Positions 8,464-17,319 of a stretch of 64,000 nt of DNA are shown here, piece by piece. The position numbers and the translations under genes are program-made. Source of the stretch: Trinickia dabaoshanensis. GTDB taxonomy: Bacteria > Pseudomonadota > Gammaproteobacteria > Burkholderiales > Burkholderiaceae. The notes beneath the pieces are model-generated. The model was not told the origin of the DNA. It made no database searches and saw nothing but the letters and a program-made list of their open reading frames with translations. The stretch's first letter is position 1. Every line of letters starts with the position of its first letter. The stretch covers positions 53,278-117,277 of the forward strand of contig NZ_PNYA01000026.1 in assembly GCF_002879885.1 (NCBI RefSeq), in the 5' to 3' direction.

Positions 8464-9975
8464 CTACGAGCGAATTTCGGTGTCAATGTCGGCGCTATCA
8501 GCGGCGACCACAGCGTTCCGTCCACTTCTTTTGGCCGCGTACAGCGCTTGATCGGCTAATTCCGTCAATTCGTCGAGCGACGAGGGCCGTGAGCGTCGAC
8601 CAGTGGCGCATCCGATGCTCACCGTGAAGGGCGCGATTGTCGCGGAGCCCACGGTCGCTCGGTCATGCTCCACTTCACGACGGATTGCTTCAGCCACTTT
8701 AGCCGCTCCCTTCTCGTCCGTGTCGGGTAGCACCACGACGAATTCCTCCCCACCATATCGCGCCGACACATCGCCGGGACGATGTACGTGACGGTTGATG
8801 CACACCGCGAGATGCCGCAAGGCGAGATCGCCATGAGCATGGCCGTGGCTATCGTTATATTTTTTGAAGTTGTCCGCATCGACGAATAACAGCGACAGGC
8901 AACCGTCGTTGCGTTGAAGCCGGTTCCACTCGTTGTCGAGCACCTCGTCGAGAGCACGGCGATTCTTGAGCCCTGTCAACGCGTCGGTCTGCGTCAACTC
9001 CGTAAGCCGCGCCTGCACCTTCGCTTGTTCTTGCAGTGCGAACGCGAGCAACCAGACCGCTGCGCAAAATGCCAGGCTGACGGACGATGCAGCAATTCCG
9101 ACAACCCACGACAAGTGCTTCCATGCGGCCAATACGTCGCTTTGCGCTGGCGCTACGACGGCGATGAGCGGCGTGCCGGGAATACGCTGGAAGGTATACA
9201 GGCGAAGTACCCCGTCAGAGATCGATTTCGCGGCATAGAACCCAGAGTCATGATTGACCATACGCGGAAACACCGGTGAGCGGCCCACATTGACCAGCGC
9301 GGCCCTACGGCTTGGGGGATTTCTGGCCATCAGGGTGCCGTCCGTTCGCACGATTGCCGAGATACCCCTTGGCCCCACGTTCAATTGCGTGAGGAGTTGC
9401 GTGAAGTACTCGACGTCGATAGCGACAATCGCTACTCCCGCGAATGACCCGTCGGGCCGGTTTATCCTTCTCGTGATCGCAATCGACTGCGCGCCCGGCC
9501 GAGAGCGCGCGCGATAGACTGATGACACGTACAGGCCGACATTCGGCGAGTCACGATGAACGGTGAAATAGTCCCGGTCGCTGAAATCCCATTTATGTGT
9601 GGAGGAACAGCAGCCATCGATAAGATGACCGCGATCGTCCGTCACGCCCATCCCCGTGACGTATTTCGCAGCGGTTCGATCAAACAGCAATTCGTGGCGC
9701 AGGTCGGAGTCCATGTTTTGGACTTCAGGCTTGTCCAGCGCCGAGATCAAGGCGAGAAGCGAGTTATTCGACGTTTCAATCGTCCTGGCGATGTTGCTGA
9801 CCAACACGGCCGTGACGTTTCTGGACGTTTCATGGGCGTGTTCGATGGCAGCCTCACGGGAGGCCCGCAGTGTGATCAGACTTATTGCCAATACGCCCAA
9901 TGCCATCAGACTGCCGAGCGTACCGACGATCAAAGGATGGCGGCCGGCGAGAACAGACAGTTTTCCGGGAGTCAT
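8464..9975 (-). CDS. Membrane diguanylate cyclase with periplasmic sensor (GGDEF)
   Basis: Protein of 503 residues expected to make cyclic di-GMP from two GTP. The first membrane helix is at about residues 14-36, a periplasmic dCache-like sensor follows to about residue 285 (SDRDYFTVHRDSPNVGLYVS is typical), a second helix is near 290-315, and a C-terminal GGDEF domain follows. The active site is GGEEF. An RPGD inhibitory I-site lies five residues before it, so product inhibition is likely. No EAL domain is present. It lies 185 bases downstream of the TpsA-like gene on the same strand; a functional link to adhesion is only inferred. Confidence 0.95.
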   Translation of the reverse strand: MTPGKLSVLAGRHPLIVGTLGSLMALGVLAISLITLRASREAAIEHAHETSRNVTAVLVSNIARTIETSNNSLLALISALDKPEVQNMDSDLRHELLFDRTAAKYVTGMGVTDDRGHLIDGCCSSTHKWDFSDRDYFTVHRDSPNVGLYVSSVYRARSRPGAQSIAITRRINRPDGSFAGVAIVAIDVEYFTQLLTQLNVGPRGISAIVRTDGTLMARNPPSRRAALVNVGRSPVFPRMVNHDSGFYAAKSISDGVLRLYTFQRIPGTPLIAVVAPAQSDVLAAWKHLSWVVGIAASSVSLAFCAAVWLLAFALQEQAKVQARLTELTQTDALTGLKNRRALDEVLDNEWNRLQRNDGCLSLLFVDADNFKKYNDSHGHAHGDLALRHLAVCINRHVHRPGDVSARYGGEEFVVVLPDTDEKGAAKVAEAIRREVEHDRATVGSATIAPFTVSIGCATGRRSRPSSLDELTELADQALYAAKRSGRNAVVAADSADIDTEIRS

Positions 9976-10160
9976 GGAAAGAGACGCGGTAATGTTCTAA
10001 TGGTGTTGCCACGGTCCTATCAACGTCTATCGGTAGTCGCCACCGTCAAGTCGGGCGGGCTGATGGAATCAGCCGCGAACGGTTCTCGAGGTTACTCGGA
10101 TAGCCGATGACCGGGTTAACGGCAGCGGTCGAAAAAAATATACCCCGGGCGATCGCGGCC

Positions 10161-12422
10161 TTACTGCGGAGGCAACCCGTCGGCCAATTGCCACCGCAAT
10201 ACCGGGTGGGTCCACCCGGCCGGCATGGCCCAGGCGCCGGTTGCGCTGAAATCCCAACCCACGAAGCTGTCGGGATGACTCATTTGCGCGGTGGTCAAGC
10301 CGTTGCTGGCGGGCGCGCCGCCGCCGTTGGTCAGTCCTGTCGTTTGGACGTTCCAGTAGCTGTCGGGCGCGACGATGGCAGTCGTGTCTCCTGTAATCGC
10401 ACCAGGGTTGGGATCAATGAAGATATCCGCGGGGACCTGGCCCGTGACGAACGACTGGCTGATTGTCCCCGTGTTGAAGAAGGCAAGCCCACTCGCTATG
10501 CTGTGGGAACCCGTGACCGGGCCGGTCGAATAGGTTTGAGAGATCGTGCCGGTATTCTCCGCCACCAATCCGGCCGCTAAGCCGAAGTCGGATTCGACCG
10601 TAACGTCCGTGGCCGATCGCTCAATGAGGCCTTCGTTCAGCCCCACAAGGCCGCCCAGAAACCTTAGCGCGTCGCTGGTGAGCGAGCCGCTAGCGAACAC
10701 ATTCGCGATATGTCCTTGGTTGACGCCGGCGAGCAGGCCGGCAAAGGGGGGCGGGTGATTAGCATCTCCTGACAGCGACGATCGGCTGTTCGTCAGATTC
10801 AGGTTGTGGACCACCCCGGCGATGCCGATGGCACCGAAGAGTCCAAACGATTGCAGCGAGGCGTCCGTCGAATACACAGGCATGATCGTGATGTCGTCGA
10901 TCGAATGGCCCATCCCATTGAACTCGCCCGCAAACGGCGTCGTGGCGTTACCCATCGACGTAACGTCGGCCCCCGCGCCGTCGAGGTTCTCGCCGAGCGC
11001 GTATTTGCCGTTGAGATCTTGCGAGACGTTTTGCAGGTCGGAGATCGAGTTCACGAGCTCGTAGCCGGTGATCTGCGTCGGGGCACTGACTGGCGAGGGC
11101 ATCCATACCGCGTTCGCTAGTTGCGTGCCGGGCGCGTAGGTGCCGTTCATGTCGTAGAGCGCGTTCACGATACCGGTGCTGTTCGACCAGTCGAGCGTAC
11201 CGTTGTTGGTGACGCCGCCGTGATTGTCGATGCCCGTCGCATCCGCGCGCAGCGTGAGGTTGCCGGCGCCCTGATTGCCGATCGTCTTCCCTCGGTCGAC
11301 GGTGATCGAGCCATATGCCCCGAGCATCAGCGACGCGTTGCCTTTCCAGCTCAGATTCGCCCCAACCTCGATGCTGCCACTGGTCGTATCGACGTCGACC
11401 GATGTGCCCGCGTTCAAACTATTCGAGAGCGCGGCGCTGATCGGCCACGTCACGGTCAAACTCGGGGTCTTGATGTTCCAGATGCCGGCCCTCACCGTGG
11501 TGCCGCCAAGCAGGGAAGGCGCGAACGTCGCGGCGATCGTATCGACGGTGCCGCCCGTGCCGTCGGCGTTCGTCGCATCCCCTCGCCCGACCTGCTTCAC
11601 GTAGCCGGTATCCGCAACGAGCCAGATATGGCCGTCGCGCGCCGCCGTGCCGGTCGCCCGGATGACGGAATGATTGCCACAAAGCGCGTAGATGTTGCCG
11701 TCAGCGCCTTGCAGACTGATTTGCGCCGCCTGCAAGGCGCCGCGATTCAACACGGTGCCGTGGCTGCCCGTCTCCACAAAAACTTGCCTGCTCGTCGTTG
11801 AATCCTGCAGCAGCACGTTTTGGCCGACAACGAGTTCGATCGAACCCGCCGGAGCGGCGATACTGCCCGAGTTGCTCACCTCGCGACGCGCGATCATGAA
11901 GACGTCGCCGCCGCTGGAACCGATTGTGCCGAGGTTCACGACCTGTGCGTTCGAGTTGCCCGTGAACGTCAGCAGCCCGCCGTTCATGAAAGAGTTGTTG
12001 CCCACATCGAGCGTGGATACGACGAAACGGCCCCCCGTCGAAATGACGCCGCTCGGCGCGACGATGACGCCTTGCGGATTGATGAGATAGACACTGCCGG
12101 TGGACGTGAGCGTACCCGAAATCCACGACAGGTAATCACCGGTGACGCGATTGAGCGTGGCACCGTTGCCGTTATCGATGTCGACGCGATTGTTTCGGCC
12201 GATCGAAAAACCCTTCCAGTCGATGATGCCGCGGCTCGACGTCTGATTGATCGACAATCGCTTGCCGTTGTACTCGATCGACCCGGTGCCGGCGACGAAG
12301 TGACCGCCGGCCGGAAGTAGGCCGCCGGCGTGCACGTGAACCGAGGCCAACAGCGCGACCACGGCGAATGAAATAGCGGAAACGGATCTAGCTTTATGCG
12401 ACGCAGAATTCGAGGATTTCAC
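10161..12422 (-). CDS. TpsA-like secreted protein, filamentous haemagglutinin N-terminal domain plus GLUG repeats
   Basis: Predicted exported beta-helix protein of 753 residues. The GTG at 12422 is chosen because AAGGAG stands 7 bases upstream; from it the signal sequence ends near VHVHAGG. Residues about 30-260 form a TPS secretion domain with the motif LINPQGVIVAPSGVI. The middle is low-complexity beta-helix. From about residue 520 there are GLUG-type repeats (FAGLLAGVNQGHIANVFASG, GGLVGLNEGLIE, GLVAENTGTISQTYSTG). The protein is short for a TpsA and no TpsB outer-membrane transporter gene is in the window. It may use a remote transporter or be an orphan. The receptor or target is unknown. 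Confidence 0.85.
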   Translation of the reverse strand: MKSSNSASHKARSVSAISFAVVALLASVHVHAGGLLPAGGHFVAGTGSIEYNGKRLSINQTSSRGIIDWKGFSIGRNNRVDIDNGNGATLNRVTGDYLSWISGTLTSTGSVYLINPQGVIVAPSGVISTGGRFVVSTLDVGNNSFMNGGLLTFTGNSNAQVVNLGTIGSSGGDVFMIARREVSNSGSIAAPAGSIELVVGQNVLLQDSTTSRQVFVETGSHGTVLNRGALQAAQISLQGADGNIYALCGNHSVIRATGTAARDGHIWLVADTGYVKQVGRGDATNADGTGGTVDTIAATFAPSLLGGTTVRAGIWNIKTPSLTVTWPISAALSNSLNAGTSVDVDTTSGSIEVGANLSWKGNASLMLGAYGSITVDRGKTIGNQGAGNLTLRADATGIDNHGGVTNNGTLDWSNSTGIVNALYDMNGTYAPGTQLANAVWMPSPVSAPTQITGYELVNSISDLQNVSQDLNGKYALGENLDGAGADVTSMGNATTPFAGEFNGMGHSIDDITIMPVYSTDASLQSFGLFGAIGIAGVVHNLNLTNSRSSLSGDANHPPPFAGLLAGVNQGHIANVFASGSLTSDALRFLGGLVGLNEGLIERSATDVTVESDFGLAAGLVAENTGTISQTYSTGPVTGSHSIASGLAFFNTGTISQSFVTGQVPADIFIDPNPGAITGDTTAIVAPDSYWNVQTTGLTNGGGAPASNGLTTAQMSHPDSFVGWDFSATGAWAMPAGWTHPVLRWQLADGLPPQ

Positions 12423-12810
12423 GGCCCCACTCCTTACCGTTTCGTCGGCCTGGTCGCGCGGCGGCGGCACGTCGCATTGGCGGACGCTGCTATGCGCATT
12501 GGATATGGACAAACCGATGAAGCGCTGACTCGAAGCGTTCGCTACGCCGGAGCGGTAAAGTCGAGTACGAGAGATGAATCTATAGGGAGGATAGCTTTTC
12601 GTCGTGCAAGGATGCCGGCCTAATCAGTCAATATTGAGGTGTTCCTGGACGTTTTTGGCCAAGCTAACAACCCAATAGCGCGGCGGCCTAAACATCGACG
12701 CCTTCATGAACCACGACTTTCGCGCCAATGATCGCGCCGATACGTTCAACAGCAACGGAGATTGCCACGGCTGCTTCTCGTCCCGCAAAAGCGGCCGGCC
12801 TCCGATCGAT
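12423..12810. other. 388-base intergenic region, no gene seen
   Basis: Lies between the TpsA-like start and the end of the TetR gene. It must hold the TpsA promoter. The AAGGAG ribosome binding site is at its left end, just upstream of the GTG. I see no convincing reading frame, terminator or repeat elsewhere in it. Confidence 0.5.
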
Positions 12811-13449
12811 TCACGACCCTACGGAATCGCTACGGCCCGCATACAACGCGAGAAACATATCCGCGGCCGATCCAGCCACCTTCTTCTGCTCGGCCTTACT
12901 CAAAGGCGGTTGCCCCATCGTCACCTGCGGCCAAAACGCGAACGCTTTCATGAGCCCTTGCAATTGCAACGCCGCAAACAAAGGATCCGATGTCTTGATC
13001 CGGCCATCGGCCGCGGCTGCCCGAATCCATACGGTGAGGTCTTCCTCGCGCTCACCGATACGCGCCACCATATCGCGCGCCCGCTCCGGCGAGTGGATCC
13101 CCGCAGCGATAGCCACACGTGCGAGCGACACGAACGCGTCGTCGTTCAAAAGACGCAGCTTGCGCATCAGCAACTCGAGCAACTGCGGACGTAACGGCTC
13201 ATCGGCGCGATAAGCCGGTGCTTCGCCATCTCGGCTTTCGTCCCAAAGCTCGCGCAAGATCGCCGCGAACAACGCCTCCTTGCTCGAGAAATGGTTATAA
13301 ACCGTGCGCTTGGACACACCCGCGCGAGCGGCGACGCGATCCATGCTGGTCGCTTCGAAGCCGGCCGCTTGGAATTCCTCGATGGCCGCATCGATGATGG
13401 CCGCGCGTTTCCGGTCGGTTAGACGTTGAGGGGGAGTACTTGATTGCAT
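12811..13449 (-). CDS. TetR/AcrR family transcriptional regulator
   Basis: Regulator of 212 residues. The N-terminal HTH is clear (DRKRAAIIDAAIEEFQAAGF followed by TSMDRVAARAGVSKRTVYNH, residues about 12-55), followed by a helical ligand-binding domain with a TetR_C-type end. It is divergent from the metallo-beta-lactamase-fold gene, with about 80 bases between them containing two near-identical 12-base repeats. Autoregulation together with control of that neighbour is the expected arrangement. The ligand is unknown. Confidence 0.92.
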   Translation of the reverse strand: MQSSTPPQRLTDRKRAAIIDAAIEEFQAAGFEATSMDRVAARAGVSKRTVYNHFSSKEALFAAILRELWDESRDGEAPAYRADEPLRPQLLELLMRKLRLLNDDAFVSLARVAIAAGIHSPERARDMVARIGEREEDLTVWIRAAAADGRIKTSDPLFAALQLQGLMKAFAFWPQVTMGQPPLSKAEQKKVAGSAADMFLALYAGRSDSVGS

Positions 13450-13468
13450 TGCAAAATTCTACACCAGA

Positions 13469-13514
13469 CAGTTTACTTTTCTTGAAAACAAACTACACTA
13501 TTCAGTCTACTTTT
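13469..13514. repeat. Direct repeat in TetR/MBL divergent promoter region
   Basis: CAGTTTACTTTT at 13469-13480 and CAGTCTACTTTT at 13503-13514 match at 11 of 12 bases. They sit in the 81-base gap between the divergent tetR-like and MBL genes, a likely operator or promoter area. Confidence 0.45.
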
Positions 13515-13530
13515 GTCTCGGGCCCTCAGC

Positions 13531-14646
13531 ATGCCGTCGATCATAGACTTCGCCAGCCGTACGCTCGGTTTCACCGCTGCACAGCGTGGGCGCGTGTTAT
13601 CGCACACGTCGCCGCAACACGACGGTCAGCGTTTTCGCAACGTGAAGCCACGTCCCGTCGAAGGATTCGGTAAAACGCTGAGCATCGCTTGGAACGTTTT
13701 ATTCAACAAGCCGCGCGGCACGGTTCCCGCAGGCGCGTTGCCGGTCGATACGCTCAACCGCGACGATCTCCATGCCGCGCCCGATCGCAGTCTCTATCGG
13801 CTCGGACATTCCACGATGCTGCTGAAATTGCGCGGCCAATACTGGATGACCGATCCCGTTTTCGGCGAGCGAGCATCGCCTTTTCGTCGCGTCGGCCCCA
13901 AGCGTTTCCATGCGCCGCCTATCGCGCTCGAAGCGCTCCCGCCGTTGCACGGCATTATTCTGTCGCACGACCACTACGACCATTTGGACCGCGAGACCGT
14001 GCTCGCACTCGCGAAGACGACGAACGTGTTTCTCGTCCCGCTAGGCGTAGGGGACAGGCTGATCGAATGGGGTATCGATGCGGCGAAGGTGCGTCAGTTC
14101 GATTGGTGGCAGGGCACGGAGATCGACGGCCTGCAGTTCACGGCCACGCCCGCTCAACACTTCTCTGGGCGCAGTTTGTTCGACGGCAACAGCACATTGT
14201 GGGCGTCGTGGGTGATCGTCGACGACGACTTGCGCGTGTTCTTCAGCGGCGACACCGGTTATTTCGACGGCTTCAAAACGATCGGCGAAAGGCTCGGCCC
14301 GTTCCATGTCACGTTGCTTGAAACCGGCGCCTATGACGCCCACTGGCCGTATGTTCACATGCAACCCGACGAGACTGTGCAGGCGCATATCGATCTGCGC
14401 GGCGAATGGCTGGTCCCGGTTCACAACGGTACGTTCGATCTAGCCATGCACCATTGGCACGAACCGTTCGAGCGCGTGACCTCGCTGAGTGCCGCCCAAG
14501 GTATCGCGCTTTCGACGCCGCGTATGGGTGAGCGCCTCGATCTCGCTGCGCCGCACCGCGGCGAGCGGTGGTGGCGTAACGTCGCCGAGATCGCCCAGGT
14601 CACCCGGCGCACGGGATGGAAGTTTCTGTGTCGAGACGCTGGGTAA
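13531..14646 (+). CDS. MBL-fold metallohydrolase, NAPE-PLD/UlaG-like
   Basis: Metallo-beta-lactamase-fold hydrolase of about 371 residues, predicted cytosolic. The zinc motif is SHDHYDHLD near residue 150. Later metal ligands lie in FSGDTGYFDGF and near the C-terminus in VPVHNGTFDLAMHHWHEP. The segment YRLGHSTMLLKLRGQYWMTD is typical of the NAPE-hydrolysing phospholipase D / UlaG group. The ATG at 13531 is used; a TTG at 13513 is in frame and neither has a strong ribosome site. It is divergent from a TetR gene. The substrate is unknown. Confidence 0.88.
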   Translation: MPSIIDFASRTLGFTAAQRGRVLSHTSPQHDGQRFRNVKPRPVEGFGKTLSIAWNVLFNKPRGTVPAGALPVDTLNRDDLHAAPDRSLYRLGHSTMLLKLRGQYWMTDPVFGERASPFRRVGPKRFHAPPIALEALPPLHGIILSHDHYDHLDRETVLALAKTTNVFLVPLGVGDRLIEWGIDAAKVRQFDWWQGTEIDGLQFTATPAQHFSGRSLFDGNSTLWASWVIVDDDLRVFFSGDTGYFDGFKTIGERLGPFHVTLLETGAYDAHWPYVHMQPDETVQAHIDLRGEWLVPVHNGTFDLAMHHWHEPFERVTSLSAAQGIALSTPRMGERLDLAAPHRGERWWRNVAEIAQVTRRTGWKFLCRDAG

Positions 14647-14709
14647 ATCGATGAACTAAACTGCACGAACGCAGCGCGCCAAACTCGATTCCATATCTGG
14701 GAACAGCAC

Positions 14710-15078
14710 ATGGACATCAAAGCGGTGATCGACGAACACGAGCGAATGCTTCGGCAAGCCATGCTCGAAAACGATGTCGATGTCCTCAGCCGCTTGTTGG
14801 CCGACGAACTCGTTTTTACGGGGCCGGACGGGCGGGTGTTGTCGAAGGATGACGATTTGAGCGTCCACCGGAACAAGCTTTTACGTCTGGATCGATTGGA
14901 TCTCTATGATTCCCAAATCCACTCGATCGGATCGTTCGTCTTGGTGACGACGAAAGCCAAACTAGCCGGCCGTTTCGCATCGACGCCATTCGACGGGGAT
15001 TTCGCCTATACCCGCCTGTGGAGGCAAAACGGCGCCGGCTGGCAAATCGTGGCAGGGCAGGCCGCCCAAATCGGCTAA
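14710..15078 (+). CDS. NTF2-like / DUF4440 protein
   Basis: Small soluble protein of 122 residues with the cone-shaped NTF2-like fold. It begins with a helix (DIKAVIDEHERMLRQAMLENDVDVLSRLLADELVFTGPDG) and ends with the strand pattern YTRLWRQNGAGWQIVAGQ, typical of SnoaL/DUF4440 proteins. These act as small-molecule binding or isomerase modules, or have no known activity. The gene follows the MBL gene by 63 bases on the same strand, so it may be co-transcribed. No function is assigned. Confidence 0.85.
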   Translation: MDIKAVIDEHERMLRQAMLENDVDVLSRLLADELVFTGPDGRVLSKDDDLSVHRNKLLRLDRLDLYDSQIHSIGSFVLVTTKAKLAGRFASTPFDGDFAYTRLWRQNGAGWQIVAGQAAQIG

Positions 15079-15132
15079 GCCTGGCCTATACGATGGTCGG
15101 CTCGAAAAATCGAACCCGAGCCTCGACCGAAC

Positions 15133-15972
15133 TCAGTCGTTCACCGACAAAACGAACGTCGGCGCCGGAATGTCCTTGGCATCGATCTCGACGTGCAGCG
15201 GGGCGACCGCTGTGCCGATGGCGAAAAATTCGATCACGTGGCTTTCCCAGCGGTACGACTTCTCGTGAATGGTGGTGCCGATCACGCCTTCGGCCTTCGC
15301 CGTTTGCGCTTCCACCTGCATGCGTTCGATCGCCAACTCGCGAGCGCTATAAATGGCTTGCGTGAATTGCTCGAGTTCGACGTTGCGGCCTACCTGGCTC
15401 CACGCCTTCAACATGCCGCGATGCGCGACGTGGTACACGCAGCTTCCCATCACGAGTTCGATCGGCCGATAGCCGGAATTGAGCAGCGTATAAAAATCTT
15501 GCCCGGATAGGTCGGAAGTGAACGGCCCGCCGTCATGGGCGCGGAATCCTTCACGGTCGTGATTGTGTACGACACCGGTGCCGATCGCGACGAACTCCAG
15601 AATGTCGGCGTCCCATTCCACGTGCTTGATTTCGAGGCGCACGCCGACGATCCCGTCCGCGCCCATCCCGCGAGCCTCTTCGCGCATACGCGACATGGCC
15701 AATTCGCGCGCGTGATACATCGCTTGCGAAAGCACTTCGAGTTCTTGATTCTTGCTCCAGGAGCCGTATTGAATCCCAACGTGGTAAATGCTGCTGCCGA
15801 CGCACAGGCCGATCGGCTCGAACCCGGCCTTGCGCACGAGCAAGAACTCATTGACCGATAGGTCGGAGGTAAACACGGCGGTAGGGTGGGCACTGCTGCG
15901 CAAACCTTGCAGGCGCGCGCGTGCGTTCGCGGGCAACTGCGTCGCGGGGTTTTGCGTGGTGGTTTCGCTCAT
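15133..15972 (-). CDS. Double YbjQ-like (UPF0145, heavy-metal-binding-type) domain protein
   Basis: Protein of 279 residues made of two homologous halves at about residues 33-135 and 150-247. Each half begins FTSDLS, carries a YHV strand after G(F/Y).PI.L..GS, then a long helix (QAMYHARELAMSRM and QAIYSARELAIERM) and ends near a AIGT strand. This is the YbjQ/UPF0145 fold, whose single-domain members form pentamers; the metal-binding name is historical and not shown here. No signal peptide is present. It is last of a four-gene minus-strand operon starting with a TelA-family gene, 24 bases after the previous gene. The function is unknown. Confidence 0.75.
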   Translation of the reverse strand: MSETTTQNPATQLPANARARLQGLRSSAHPTAVFTSDLSVNEFLLVRKAGFEPIGLCVGSSIYHVGIQYGSWSKNQELEVLSQAMYHARELAMSRMREEARGMGADGIVGVRLEIKHVEWDADILEFVAIGTGVVHNHDREGFRAHDGGPFTSDLSGQDFYTLLNSGYRPIELVMGSCVYHVAHRGMLKAWSQVGRNVELEQFTQAIYSARELAIERMQVEAQTAKAEGVIGTTIHEKSYRWESHVIEFFAIGTAVAPLHVEIDAKDIPAPTFVLSVND

Positions 15973-15996
15973 GGTGTGTTCTCGTTGATGGGCACG

Positions 15997-16872
15997 TCAA
16001 ATGCCATCGTTGTAAGAATTGTGATGAACCGAGGTCGTCCGCAAATTGTCGGGCTTGCCGCTCAGATCGAGCACGAACTCGACGGGGTGGTGGAACGTGG
16101 CGCTCTCTTCGCAATCCACCACGGTCCCGATGACGATGTGCCGGCCAAGGAGCCGGCCCGGCTCCGGGCTCTCGACCTTGAACAGTTGACTGAATTGCAA
16201 CTGCGCCAGTACGCCCGTTCCTTGTCTTGCGGCGTCGGCTCGTAAATCGGCGTGCGCATTGCGCCGGATTTGTTCCCAGAACGCGGTGGTCTGTTTAAGC
16301 GCTTGATTGCGCCAGGACGCGGCGGAAGCGGTGTCCAACGGTCCGTTGCTCCACTGAAAGCGCGCCCCCACCGCCAGCCCCACCGGAATGATGCCGGCCT
16401 CCAACAATTGGACGAATTCGAGCGCAGGCACCGTCGATACGACAGGCGCGCTGCTCGGCGGTAAGCCTTCCACTCTCACGGCCGTGCCGACGAGCGAATA
16501 GTCCATGCTGTTTTCCATCGCCAGATCGACCGTCACCATCCGCGTATCGATCACGGCGTTCGCGCCGAGCGCGGCAGCCTCGGCTTGCAATCGGTTCAAT
16601 GCGCTACGCCACCCCTGCGCGTGGCCCTCCGTCCAGGAGAAGCCATAGTGCATCCAGCAGGTAGCGGCGATCGGCGCCAGCATCTTCAGTCCGTGACTGC
16701 GCGCAAGCGACATCTCCGGTGCCGTCAACGTGGACACCCACGGAAGGGCACCGCTTTTCGAATCGGCTAGACGACGATGCACGAGGCGCGGCACGCCGTC
16801 TTCGTCGAAGAAACTTTGCTCGGGCACGACCGGCGCGGATTTGTTGCCAAACAGCGAATTCAACCAGCCCAT
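15997..16872 (-). CDS. Divergent double YbjQ-like domain protein
   Basis: Protein of 291 residues, apparently a diverged relative of its downstream neighbour. The two halves (about residues 45-133 and 143-252) share the pattern of a long helix then a conserved turn ending in VGTAV or VIGTVV, as in YbjQ-like domains. The motif ALGANAVIDTRM corresponds to GADGIVGVRL in the neighbour. The N-terminus MGWLNSLFGNKS is short and amphipathic. It lies between the unknown 138-residue gene and the second double-YbjQ gene, in the same operon as TelA. The domain call is by eye and weaker than for the neighbour. Confidence 0.65.
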   Translation of the reverse strand: MGWLNSLFGNKSAPVVPEQSFFDEDGVPRLVHRRLADSKSGALPWVSTLTAPEMSLARSHGLKMLAPIAATCWMHYGFSWTEGHAQGWRSALNRLQAEAAALGANAVIDTRMVTVDLAMENSMDYSLVGTAVRVEGLPPSSAPVVSTVPALEFVQLLEAGIIPVGLAVGARFQWSNGPLDTASAASWRNQALKQTTAFWEQIRRNAHADLRADAARQGTGVLAQLQFSQLFKVESPEPGRLLGRHIVIGTVVDCEESATFHHPVEFVLDLSGKPDNLRTTSVHHNSYNDGI

Positions 16873-16901
16873 CGGGTTCTCCCAGGCGTAATCGACAAGC
16901 G

Positions 16902-17318
16902 TTAAAGCGCGGCCAACATCTCCGACATCGCGCGCGCCTGTTCGGTGCGTTCGCGCACGTGCGCCATCAATCCGCTCATCCAGGTATGGGCGTCGACTTG
17001 GCGAGTGGAGAGCACCACGCCTTTGACCTTCTTCTCGATTTCAGTGGCGAGGTGATGGCCGTCTTTCAATCGCATCCAATACGTTTCGTTCTCGAATGCG
17101 ACGGCGATGCCGACGATCTCCTCGGTTTTGCGAATCAGTCCGCGCCGCACTTTTTGGACTTCGGTTTGATGCGGCAACGCTTGCGAGACGATCGCGACGA
17201 AGCGCGAGAGAAACGCCCCGCGGTCGGCTTCCGCATGACGCAGCCATGCCGCTGCAAGATCGAAGTTCATCGGCGTATCGAAATTCCCGCTGCCGGATAG
17301 GCTATCGAGTTTGCCCAT
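16902..17318 (-). CDS. Unknown protein in TelA/YbjQ operon
   Basis: Protein of 138 residues that I do not recognise. It starts at an ATG one base after the TelA stop codon, so the two are probably translationally coupled; a longer in-frame start inside telA is rejected. The sequence is mostly mixed alpha/beta with no membrane helix or signal peptide, containing an amphipathic segment (HQTEVQKVRRGLIRKTEEIVGIAVAF is split by a turn) and a C-terminal helix. The fixed position between TelA and the YbjQ-type proteins suggests it is part of the same complex or pathway. Confidence 0.8.
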   Translation of the reverse strand: MGKLDSLSGSGNFDTPMNFDLAAAWLRHAEADRGAFLSRFVAIVSQALPHQTEVQKVRRGLIRKTEEIVGIAVAFENETYWMRLKDGHHLATEIEKKVKGVVLSTRQVDAHTWMSGLMAHVRERTEQARAMSEMLAAL

Positions 17319-17319
17319 G

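Noticed and set aside
12423..12512. Upstream ATG start for the TpsA-like protein
   Set aside because: It would place 30 polar residues before the signal sequence and lacks the AAGGAG site that precedes the GTG.
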